The notes beneath the pieces were generated by a model. It saw only the letters and a program-made list of their open reading frames with translations. It did no database searches and was not told where the DNA came from. From positions 1 to 17,475 of the forward strand of contig JAJYZD010000051.1 in assembly GCA_021800315.1 (NCBI GenBank): DNA of 17,475 nucleotides, read 5' to 3'. Each line of letters starts with the position of its first letter. The first letter of the stretch is position 1. This DNA comes from Bacillota bacterium (lineage in GTDB: Bacteria; Bacillota; Desulfotomaculia; Desulfotomaculales; JAJYZD01). Of the stretch, positions 7,704-14,701 are shown in pieces. The position numbers and the translations under genes are program-made.

Positions 7704-9053
7704 TTGTCCAGAGACCTTCAGCAGCATCCGGTGAATGAAATACTGCCTCCCGGTCAATTGTTCACCTACGGCCTGCAGCACGTGCTGGCCATGTACGCGG
7801 GCGCGGTGGCCGTGCCCCTGATCGTAGCCTTTGCCATCCACATGAACAAGCAGGACCTGGCCTTCCTGATCAACGCCGACCTCTTCACCTGCGGTCTGGC
7901 TACCCTGCTGCAGACCCTCGGGGTCTGGAAGATGGGCATCCGGATCCCGGTGATCCAGGGGGTCACCTTCGCGGCGGTTTCCCCCATGATCGTCATCGCC
8001 GCGGCCCAGGGCATGCGGGCCGTGTACGGGGCCATCATCGTCGCCGGCATCCTCACTTTCTTCGCGGCGCCGTTTTTCTGCCGGATTATCAAGCTTTTCC
8101 CGCCGGTGGTCACCGGCTCCGTCATCACCATCATCGGCATCTCGCTCCTGCCCGTGAGCATCGACTGGGCGGCCGGCGGCGTGGGCATGCCGGGCTACGG
8201 CAGCTTGAAGAACATCGCCATGGCGACCGTGGTGCTGATCCTCATCCTGGTCATCAACCGGTTCTTCAAAGGGTTCCTCGGCAACATCTCGGTGCTCCTG
8301 GGCCTGATCATCGGGACCCTCATCGCCATTCCCGCGGGTATGGTCAATTTCGCCGGGGTGGCCGGCGCTCCCTGGGTCGGCATCGACACGCCCTTCCACT
8401 TCGGCCCGCCCATCTTCGCCGCCGGTCCGATCATATCCATGATCCTGGTGCTGCTGGTGACCATGGTGGAGTCCACCGGGGACTTTCTGGCCATCGGTGA
8501 GATCATCGGCCTGCCCATCGGTACGGAGGACCTGGCCCGGGGCCTGCGCGCCGACGGCTTTGCCACCGCCCTGGGCGGCGTCCTGAACGCCTTCCCCTAC
8601 ACGGCCTTCGCCCAGAACGTGGGGCTGGTCAACATTACCGGGGTGAGGAGCCGTTTCGTGGTGGCCACGGCCGGCGTCATCCTGGTGTTCCTCGGCCTGA
8701 TACCCAAGTTCGCCGAAATCGTCGCTTCGATCCCCAACGCCGTGCTGGGCGGCGCCGGCATCGTCATGTTCGGCATCGTGGCGGCCACCGGTATCCGGAC
8801 CCTCTCCAGGGTCAAGTATGAAGGAACCCACAACGCCCTGGTGGTGGCCGTGAGCATAGGGATCGGCCTTATTCCCACCGTCAGCCCCCACTTTTTCGAC
8901 AAGTTCCCCGCCTGGCTCCAGATCGTTCTGCACAGCGGCATCACGGCGGGTAGCGTGGCCGCCATCCTGATGAACCTGTTCTTCAACATCCTGGGGAAAC
9001 AGGGGGAAATCCCCGCGGAATGCGGGACCGAACCGCTGGGCCCCGTCCTGTAG
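7704..9053 (+). CDS. NCS2-family xanthine/uric acid permease
   Basis: The 449-residue protein has the 14-segment NCS2 (NAT) pattern. It begins with the QHVLAMYAGAV element and has VESTGD in the eighth segment and AQNVGLVNITGVRSR in the tenth. Compared by eye with E. coli XanQ, the substrate-site residues Glu272, Asp276, Asp304, Gln324 and Asn325 correspond to E256, D260, D284, Q304 and N305. Uracil carriers have Glu in place of that Gln, so xanthine or urate is the likely substrate, taken up with protons. The start is a TTG with GGAGGTG 5 nt upstream, and no in-frame ATG precedes it closely. It is a single-gene unit with its own sigma-54 promoter and a terminator shared with the converging gene. 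Confidence 0.93.
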   Translation: MSRDLQQHPVNEILPPGQLFTYGLQHVLAMYAGAVAVPLIVAFAIHMNKQDLAFLINADLFTCGLATLLQTLGVWKMGIRIPVIQGVTFAAVSPMIVIAAAQGMRAVYGAIIVAGILTFFAAPFFCRIIKLFPPVVTGSVITIIGISLLPVSIDWAAGGVGMPGYGSLKNIAMATVVLILILVINRFFKGFLGNISVLLGLIIGTLIAIPAGMVNFAGVAGAPWVGIDTPFHFGPPIFAAGPIISMILVLLVTMVESTGDFLAIGEIIGLPIGTEDLARGLRADGFATALGGVLNAFPYTAFAQNVGLVNITGVRSRFVVATAGVILVFLGLIPKFAEIVASIPNAVLGGAGIVMFGIVAATGIRTLSRVKYEGTHNALVVAVSIGIGLIPTVSPHFFDKFPAWLQIVLHSGITAGSVAAILMNLFFNILGKQGEIPAECGTEPLGPVL

Positions 9054-9063
9054 GGGCCGCCGG

Positions 9064-9098
9064 ACCAAAGACGCCGGGCTCGTACCGGCGGCTTTGGT
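9064..9098. terminator. Bidirectional terminator between converging genes
   Basis: ACCAAAG (9064-9070) pairs with CTTTGGT (9092-9098) and CGCCGG (9072-9077) with CCGGCG (9085-9090), giving a 14-position stem with one A/G mismatch and a 7-nt loop. A/T-rich outer arms on both sides suit termination of the NCS2 gene (+) and the membrane-protein gene (-). Confidence 0.72.
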
Positions 9099-9099
9099 T

Positions 9100-10005
9100 T
9101 CACCCGCCGGCCCGGTTGTCGGGCGGGCGCATTAGCCCAAGGCGCGCGGCGCAAAAGCCGATAAACAGAAAAACCGCGCCGTCGATGAGAACGTAAAGGG
9201 GAAACTCCCACACCGGGAGATCACCCAGGAGTAACGGTAGGAGGGATATGGCCATGGCGGGGGGGAACCTGGTATTGAAGAGATACATGAGGCCTATGGT
9301 GACAATTACCGCCACCCCGCCGGAGGCCGCGGGCAAACGCGGGAGGAGGCGTGCGGCTATTGAGCCGGCCAGGGCCGAGGAGAACAATAATCCCAACTGC
9401 CGTATCCCCAGTTTCAGGCCGGTGGATGGTTGCGGTTTCGTCAGCCATTCATATAAAACGACCATCATGGGGGGAATGACCAGTAAACTGAAGTGGGATA
9501 AACCGCTGATGCCGATCCAGGCCAGCCCGGTAAGAAGGTAAATGACATCCGCTTTAATGAATTTGTTCCCCCTGCCGGTCGCTTCACTTTTCTTCCCCGC
9601 GCCTATCGCGACCGTAAGCGTCAGACCGAAAACGGCCTGCACGAAAAACCAGGAACGAATGTTGAGCAATACCGGCAGTAGCGCGGCCGAAATGGACGGA
9701 CTCAGCGGGGATCCCGTGACGAGGAGCAGGGATACGACCACGGTCAAGGCCAGGATCTCCCTTACCGTAAGCCCGGTCGCGAGGTGATTCAGCCCGACTC
9801 CCACGACCGAGGAAACAGTAACCAGGACCACGATTTGCCACGGTTTTTCCACCCACCGCCTCTCCCGGTTCACCCAGCAGCCGACGGCCAGCGCGGAGGC
9901 CTCGGGAAAAATGGGAATGGTGCTCTTGGCCAGGGTTGCCACCGCCAGCATGGCCATGGTCAGGCCGAAGGCGGCGGGCAACGGCTTGGTCGCCGGTTGC
10001 CTCAC
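9100..10005 (-). CDS. Integral membrane protein with internal duplication, HPP-like, function unknown
   Basis: I do not recognise this 301-residue protein with certainty. It has about eight hydrophobic segments and an apparent twofold repeat: TGSPLSPSISAALLPVLLN (97-115) resembles FNTRFPPAMAISLLPLLLGD (243-262), and 24-45 resembles 167-188. The P-P/P-A...LLP pattern recalls HPP-family membrane proteins, some of which carry nitrite or other small anions. The start is a GTG preceded by GAGAGAGGA at suitable spacing. It begins 25 bp after the stop of the activator gene on the same strand, so it is probably co-transcribed with it. A transporter or membrane partner for the purine pathway is possible but unproven. 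Confidence 0.72.
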   Translation of the reverse strand: MRQPATKPLPAAFGLTMAMLAVATLAKSTIPIFPEASALAVGCWVNRERRWVEKPWQIVVLVTVSSVVGVGLNHLATGLTVREILALTVVVSLLLVTGSPLSPSISAALLPVLLNIRSWFFVQAVFGLTLTVAIGAGKKSEATGRGNKFIKADVIYLLTGLAWIGISGLSHFSLLVIPPMMVVLYEWLTKPQPSTGLKLGIRQLGLLFSSALAGSIAARLLPRLPAASGGVAVIVTIGLMYLFNTRFPPAMAISLLPLLLGDLPVWEFPLYVLIDGAVFLFIGFCAARLGLMRPPDNRAGG

Positions 10006-10030
10006 GTCATCCTCTCTCTTTCATCCGCCG

Positions 10031-11791
10031 TCATCCTCGCGGCCCCCTGCCCGGCGCGGCTTGCCACTGGCGCAGCTTCCGGTACAGGGTGGCCCGGCTG
10101 ATGCCGAGCAGGCCGGCGGCGTGCTCCTTGTCCCCGACCTTTTCGACGACCTCCAGGATGAGGCGGCGTTCCACCTCGGCCAGATTGTAGCCTGACCAGG
10201 GAGCGTCGGCGGCGCGGCGCAGTTTGGCCGGCAGGCCGTCCCTGGTCAGCAGGGGGCCGTCGGCCATGTTGACGGCGTACTCGATAATGTTGGACAGCTC
10301 GCGCACGTTGCCCGGCCAGGGATACTCCCGGAGGCAGGTCTGGAATTCCGGCGTCATCGCGTAGGGCCCTTTGTCCATCCGCCGGGTGTATTGGTCCAGA
10401 AAATGCCGGGCCAGGGGCACGACGTCCTCGGGCCGCTCCCGCAGGGGAGGTATGGTGAGGGGGATGACGCTCAGCCGGTAGAAGAGATCCTCGCGGAAAA
10501 GCCCCTGGCGTACCAGTTCTTCGAGGGACTTGTTGGCGGCGGCGATCACCCGCAGGCTGACCTCGATTCTTTTGTTGCCGCCCACCCGCTCGATGTACCT
10601 CTCCTGCAGGACCCGGAGCAACTTGACCTGGAGGTGCAGGGGCAGGTCCCCCACCTCGTCGAGAAACAGGGTGCCGCCGTGGGCCAGTTCGAACTTGCCG
10701 GCCCGGCCGCCGCGCCTGGCCCCGGTAAAAGCCCCGTCTTCGTAGCCGAAGAGTTCGCTTTCCAGGAGGGTGTCGGGAATGGCGCCGCAGTTGATGGCTA
10801 CGAAAGGTCCGGTCCGCCGGGGACCGGCCGCGTGGATGGCCCGGGCGAAGAGTTCCTTGCCCGTACCGCTTTCACCGGCGAGGAGGACCGTGGAGTCGCT
10901 TCCGGCGACGCGGGCGGCCAGCTTCTTGGCGAGTTGGATGGCTTCGCTGCCGCCGATGATTTCCTTGAAACCGAAAGGAACGTCGGCCGAAGGAACCCCC
11001 AGGACCAGCCGCTGGACGTCGCGGGGGTCCTGCAGCACCAGGACGGCGCCGGACGGAACTCCCTCCGCCGTCAGGGGGGTGAAGCGGGCGTAAACCCGTT
11101 TGTGAAACGCCGGGGTCTCGATGCCCAGTTCGATCAGTTCGTCGGGCGACTCAAGGGCCGCCCGCAGGGAGGGAAAGAGGGTGAAAACGTCGCGGCCGGC
11201 CAAATCGGCCTCCCCGGTCCCCAGGATCAGGCAGGCCGGCTCGTTGACCTTGAGGAGCCGGTTTTGGTCGTCCAGGGACAGGACCCCCTTGTCCAGGTGA
11301 TCCATGACGGCGGACAACTGGTTCAAGGCCAGTTTGATCCGGCCGGCCATCTGGATGGAGTCCAGCTTGGAGATCAGGAGTTCGCTCATGTTCTTTAGGA
11401 AGGACAGGAGCCGGTCCAGGCTTCCTTCGGCCAGGAGGAGGCCCTTCTGCTCCTCGCTGAAGGCCACCAGGGCCATGATGCCGACGACGTCTCCGCCGTT
11501 GACGATGGGGCAGGCGATTTCCGCTTTTTCCGGGCAGTTGTGATAGTGGTTGCAGCCGCGGCACAAACCGTCGAAGCCTGGTTCCCGAACCAGGCGGGCC
11601 TGGCCGCTGCGGAGGACCTCCCGGTAAACCTGGTCCTCGCCGTGCATCCGCCGCAGCACGCCGGCCCGGTAGAGGCCCGTGCCGGCGATGCGCAGGAGGC
11701 CTTCGTCGGCGATCTCCACCTCGACTTGCAGGACGGAGGCTATCGCTTCCGCCACGTTTTGGACAAAGGGCTGGATGTCTTGCAGGCTCAT
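10031..11791 (-). CDS. ygeV: Sigma-54-dependent transcriptional activator, YgeV-like
   Basis: The 586-residue protein has a sensor region (about 1-150), a PAS-like segment (about 155-260), the AAA+ sigma-54 activation domain (about 277-515) and a Fis-type helix-turn-helix (about 556-577). The ATPase carries Walker A GESGTGKE (306-313), the sigma-54 contact loop GAFTGA (353-358), Walker B FLDE (376-379) and the FREDLFYRL arginine-finger region. Length, domain order and position beside dpaL/ssnA/ygeY match E. coli YgeV, the activator of the urate-degradation genes. An unusual C-X2-C-X5-C-X7-C set (Cys 77, 80, 86, 94) in the sensor part could bind metal or an Fe-S cluster. ATG 11791 follows GGGAGGTG. 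A sigma-70-type promoter drives it, divergently from dpaL. Confidence 0.92.
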   Translation of the reverse strand: MSLQDIQPFVQNVAEAIASVLQVEVEIADEGLLRIAGTGLYRAGVLRRMHGEDQVYREVLRSGQARLVREPGFDGLCRGCNHYHNCPEKAEIACPIVNGGDVVGIMALVAFSEEQKGLLLAEGSLDRLLSFLKNMSELLISKLDSIQMAGRIKLALNQLSAVMDHLDKGVLSLDDQNRLLKVNEPACLILGTGEADLAGRDVFTLFPSLRAALESPDELIELGIETPAFHKRVYARFTPLTAEGVPSGAVLVLQDPRDVQRLVLGVPSADVPFGFKEIIGGSEAIQLAKKLAARVAGSDSTVLLAGESGTGKELFARAIHAAGPRRTGPFVAINCGAIPDTLLESELFGYEDGAFTGARRGGRAGKFELAHGGTLFLDEVGDLPLHLQVKLLRVLQERYIERVGGNKRIEVSLRVIAAANKSLEELVRQGLFREDLFYRLSVIPLTIPPLRERPEDVVPLARHFLDQYTRRMDKGPYAMTPEFQTCLREYPWPGNVRELSNIIEYAVNMADGPLLTRDGLPAKLRRAADAPWSGYNLAEVERRLILEVVEKVGDKEHAAGLLGISRATLYRKLRQWQAAPGRGPRG

Positions 11792-11844
11792 GGCTGCACC
11801 TCCCGGCTGATTGGCGGGAAAGGGGCGTTGTCCTTTCTTCCTCT

Positions 11845-11872
11845 ATTATAAAGGATGACGGCGTAAACTCAA
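11845..11872 (-). promoter_or_regulatory. Vegetative (sigma-A) promoter of the activator gene
   Basis: On the - strand TTGAGT (complement of 11867-11872) and TATAAT (complement of 11845-11850) are separated by 16 bp. The start would be near 11838, leaving a short leader before ATG 11791. The activator-site pair at 11893-11927 lies immediately upstream of the -35 element, so autoregulation is possible. Confidence 0.75.
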
Positions 11873-11892
11873 CCGGTGGGATGATCCGCCCG

Positions 11893-11927
11893 TCTCAATT
11901 TGATCATGGCGGGCTCAATTTGCAACC
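11893..11927. promoter_or_regulatory. Paired upstream activator sites D and E for the dpaL promoter
   Basis: Two direct copies, TCTCAATTTGATCAT (11893-11907) and GCTCAATTTGCAACC (11913-11927), are spaced 20 bp apart, about two helical turns. They share CTCAATTTG and lie 45-75 bp upstream of the sigma-54 promoter at 11969. They resemble sites A-C. Confidence 0.55.
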
Positions 11928-11954
11928 CGGTCCGGGGGGCACCCCCCGGACCGG
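11927..11954. repeat. Perfect 13-bp palindrome between activator sites and dpaL promoter
   Basis: CCGGTCCGGGGGG (11927-11939) and CCCCCCGGACCGG (11942-11954) are perfect inverted repeats separated by only CA. It lies 15 bp upstream of the -24 element, in the DNA that would loop between activator and sigma-54 polymerase. It is not followed by a T-run. Confidence 0.7.
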
Positions 11955-11968
11955 ACCGCTCCGGGGAC

Positions 11969-11985
11969 CTGGCATGGTGATTGCA
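11969..11985 (+). promoter_or_regulatory. Sigma-54 promoter of the dpaL-ssnA-ygeY-ygeW operon
   Basis: CTGGCATGGTGATTGCA agrees with YTGGCACGRNNNTTGCW at all fixed positions except one (T for C). GG (11971-11972) and GC (11983-11984) are 10 nt apart. Transcription would begin near 11996. It is the best sigma-54 match in the window. Confidence 0.85.
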
Positions 11986-12124
11986 ATAGAAGTAGTCGTA
12001 TCCGTCCGCCGAGCGCGGGGGCGGGCCGGGCAAACAAGATTACTGGAGAAGTGATGCATAGAAAGGGGGCAAGCGGCGCTCCTCCCCTGACTGAAGTCAG
12101 AGGTATCCAAGCCGCCGATTTTTC

Positions 12125-13366
12125 ATGAACAGACCAACCAAGTGGGTGGTAAATCACCGGGCCCGGCGGGAAGGGGCCAAGGCGTCCCTGGCCCTGTTCA
12201 CCCCGGAGCGGGTGCAAAGCGTCCGGGCTTTTCACCGCGGTTTTCCCCGGTACGGCGTGACGCCGCTGTCGAGCCTGCCCAACCTGGCCGGCCGCCTGGG
12301 CGTGGCGGGGGTCTACGTCAAGGACGAATCCTGCCGGTTCGGCCTGCAGGCTTTCAAAGTCCTGGGCGGGAGCTACGCCATCGGGCGCTACCTGGCCGGG
12401 CGCCTGGGCGTGGACCTCTCCCGCCTCCCTTTCCCCGTTCTGGCCGGGCCGGAAACCAGGGCCAGGCTGGGTGTGCTGACCTTTACCTCGGCCACGGACG
12501 GCAACCACGGGCGCGGCGTGGCCTGGGCCGCCCGGCGGCTGGGCCACCGGGCGGTCATCTACATGCCGAAAGGATCGTCAAGGGTGCGCCTGGAAAATAT
12601 AAGGGAGGCCGGGGGGGAGGCCTCCATCACCGACCTGAACTACGACGATGCGGTCCGGCTGGCGGCCGCCCACGCCGCCGCCAACGGCTGGGTGGTCGTC
12701 CAGGACACGGCCTGGGAAGGCTATTCCGACATCCCGGCCTGGATCATGCAGGGCTATGCCACCATGGCGGCGGAGGCCCTGGAACAGTTGCGGGCCGCGG
12801 GAGTCGCCATGCCGACCCACATCCTGATCCAGGCCGGGGTAGGCTCCCTGGCCGGCGCCATGGTGGGCTTCTTCGCCGCCGCGGGCGGAGCGGCGCGGCC
12901 CCTGACCGCGGTGGTGGAACCGGACCGGGCCGACTGCATCTACCGCTCCGCCCTGGCCGGGGAGCCGCGGTCCGTGACCGGGCACATGGACACCATCATG
13001 GCCGGTCTGGCCTGCGGAGAACCCAACCCTTTGAGCTGGCCCATCCTGTGGGACTACGCCGACCTGTTCATCTCCTGCCCCGACGAGGTCACGGCCCTGG
13101 GCATGCGCGTCCTGGGCAACCCCCTGGGCGACGATCCCCGCGTCGTTTCCGGCGAAAGCGGGGCGGTGACCACCGGCATCCTGGCGGCGTGCGCGCGGGG
13201 GGAAGGGTTCGCCGGGCTGCGTTCGGCGCTTGGGCTGGACGCCGGCTCCCGCGTGCTGGTCTTCAGCACCGAGGGCGACACCGACCCGGCCGCCTACCGG
13301 AGAATTGTCTGGGACGGGCATTACGGGCTTGATTGCCCGGGTGCCCGGGACGAAGGGAAGTATTGA
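12125..13366 (+). CDS. dpaL: Diaminopropionate ammonia-lyase
   Basis: The 413-residue enzyme is a PLP-dependent fold-type II lyase that converts 2,3-diaminopropionate to pyruvate and two ammonia; the E. coli counterpart is YgeX/DpaL (about 398 residues). The PLP lysine lies in RFGLQAFKVLGGSYA (K78). The catalytic acids match D125 in ATDGNHGRGVAWAA and D194 in DTAWEGYSDIP. Further family marks are YMPKGS, QAGVGSLAG, VEPDRADCIYRS, MAGLACGEPNPLSW and GNPLGDDPR. No strong ribosome binding site precedes ATG 12125 (AGAGGT is 21 nt away, inside a hairpin arm), so the start is less certain than the frame; a GTG at 12146 is an alternative. It is the first gene of a sigma-54-driven operon and its stop nearly touches the ssnA start. 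It would be the last step feeding carbon into pyruvate. Confidence 0.94.
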   Translation: MNRPTKWVVNHRARREGAKASLALFTPERVQSVRAFHRGFPRYGVTPLSSLPNLAGRLGVAGVYVKDESCRFGLQAFKVLGGSYAIGRYLAGRLGVDLSRLPFPVLAGPETRARLGVLTFTSATDGNHGRGVAWAARRLGHRAVIYMPKGSSRVRLENIREAGGEASITDLNYDDAVRLAAAHAAANGWVVVQDTAWEGYSDIPAWIMQGYATMAAEALEQLRAAGVAMPTHILIQAGVGSLAGAMVGFFAAAGGAARPLTAVVEPDRADCIYRSALAGEPRSVTGHMDTIMAGLACGEPNPLSWPILWDYADLFISCPDEVTALGMRVLGNPLGDDPRVVSGESGAVTTGILAACARGEGFAGLRSALGLDAGSRVLVFSTEGDTDPAAYRRIVWDGHYGLDCPGARDEGKY

Positions 13367-13368
13367 CC

Positions 13369-14685
13369 GTGCTTGTGGTTGGCAACGGCCGGCTGATCAG
13401 CCGGGATGAAACGGTTCCCTACCTGGAGGACGGCGCCGTGGCCGTCGACGGCGGCCTGATCGCGGCGGTCGGTCCTACGGCCGCCCTGCGGGCGGCCTAC
13501 CCGGCCGCTTCCTTTCTGGACGCGCGCCGGGGTCTGATCATGCCGGGCCTGATCAACGCCCACACCCACCTCTACAGCTCTCTGGCCCGCGGGCTGAGCC
13601 TGCCCGGTTTCGCGCCCCGCGATTTTCCGGCCATCCTGGCGGGCCTGTGGTGGCGGCTGGACCGGGCCCTGACCGGCGAGGACATCAGGTACAGCGCCCT
13701 GGTGGGCCTCATGGACTGCATCAAAAACGGAGTGACCTGCGTTTTCGACCACCATTCCAGCCCCGGGGCCGTAGAGGAAAGCCTCTTCGTGATCGGGGAG
13801 GCGGTGCGCGAGGCCGGGGTACGGGCCTGCCTCTGCTACGAGGTGAGCGACAGGGACGGTACCGGACCCATGTCGCTGGCCATTCGGGAGAACGTCGATT
13901 TCATCCGCCACGCCGACCGGGATGCGGACGGCCTGGTACGGGGTATGTTCGGGCTGCACGCGTCCCTCACCTTGAGCGACGCCACCTTGGATCTTTGCGC
14001 CGCGCAAGCGGAGGGCCGGGCGACCGGCTACCACGTCCACGTGGCCGAGGCGGCGGCCGATGTGGATGCTTCCTTGCGGCTCTTCGGCCGCCGCCCGGTG
14101 GAGCGGCTGGCCGCCTTCGGACTGCTGGGCCCGCTGTCCCTGGCCGCCCACTGCGTACACGTCGATCACGCGGAAATGGATGTACTGCGGGCCAACGGTG
14201 CCAGGGTGGTCCACAACCCCCTGTCCAACATGAACAACGCCGTGGGCGCGGCCCCCGTGCCGGCCATGCTGGCCCGGGGGCTGACGGTCGGCCTGGGCAC
14301 GGACGGCTACCGCGCCGATATGCTGGAGTCGGCCCGGGCGGCTCAGCTTTTGCAGCGGCACGCCCTGGGCGATCCCGCGGCCGGGTCCGAAGCCTTCAGC
14401 ATGCTTTTGGCCGCTAACCCGGCCATCGCGGCCGTTAATTTCCCGCACCCGGTGGGGCGCCTGGTCCCCGGGGCTTACGCCGACCTCATCGTCTGCGAAT
14501 ACGATCCGCCCACGCCGCTCACCAACGCCGACGGCCACCTCCTGTTCGGCCTGTCCGGACGCGCGGTGGAGACCACCGTCATCGCCGGCCGGGTGGTCAT
14601 GGAGCGACGTCGCCTGGTTCTGGACGAAGCGGCCATTCTCGCCAGGGCCCGGGAACTCTCCGCCCGGCTGTGGCAACGGCTGTAA
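13369..14685 (+). CDS. ssnA: SsnA-type metal-dependent amidohydrolase (aminohydrolase)
   Basis: The 439-residue protein belongs to the amidohydrolase superfamily near chlorohydrolase/guanine deaminase and is close to E. coli SsnA in length and in its LWWRLDRAL and DHHSSPG segments. Metal and catalytic residues are visible: H65-x-H67 in NAHTHLYSSLARG, H222 in YHVHVAE, H261 in AAHCVH and D312 in GLGTDGYRADM. SsnA has been linked to selenium-dependent purine hydroxylases and to anaerobic purine breakdown, where it would deaminate or open a reduced purine intermediate; the exact substrate is inferred. The chosen GTG start has GAAGGGAAG 8 nt before it and begins 2 nt after the dpaL stop, suggesting translational coupling. 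TTG at 13363 is an alternative start. Confidence 0.88.
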   Translation: MLVVGNGRLISRDETVPYLEDGAVAVDGGLIAAVGPTAALRAAYPAASFLDARRGLIMPGLINAHTHLYSSLARGLSLPGFAPRDFPAILAGLWWRLDRALTGEDIRYSALVGLMDCIKNGVTCVFDHHSSPGAVEESLFVIGEAVREAGVRACLCYEVSDRDGTGPMSLAIRENVDFIRHADRDADGLVRGMFGLHASLTLSDATLDLCAAQAEGRATGYHVHVAEAAADVDASLRLFGRRPVERLAAFGLLGPLSLAAHCVHVDHAEMDVLRANGARVVHNPLSNMNNAVGAAPVPAMLARGLTVGLGTDGYRADMLESARAAQLLQRHALGDPAAGSEAFSMLLAANPAIAAVNFPHPVGRLVPGAYADLIVCEYDPPTPLTNADGHLLFGLSGRAVETTVIAGRVVMERRRLVLDEAAILARARELSARLWQRL

Positions 14686-14701
14686 GAAGGAGTTTTGCCT
14701 C

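Noticed and set aside
7686..9068. A 460-codon open frame on the - strand
   Set aside because: It lies opposite the NCS2 permease. The translation is dominated by Gly, Asp, His and Gln, as expected from the antisense of a GC-rich membrane protein gene.
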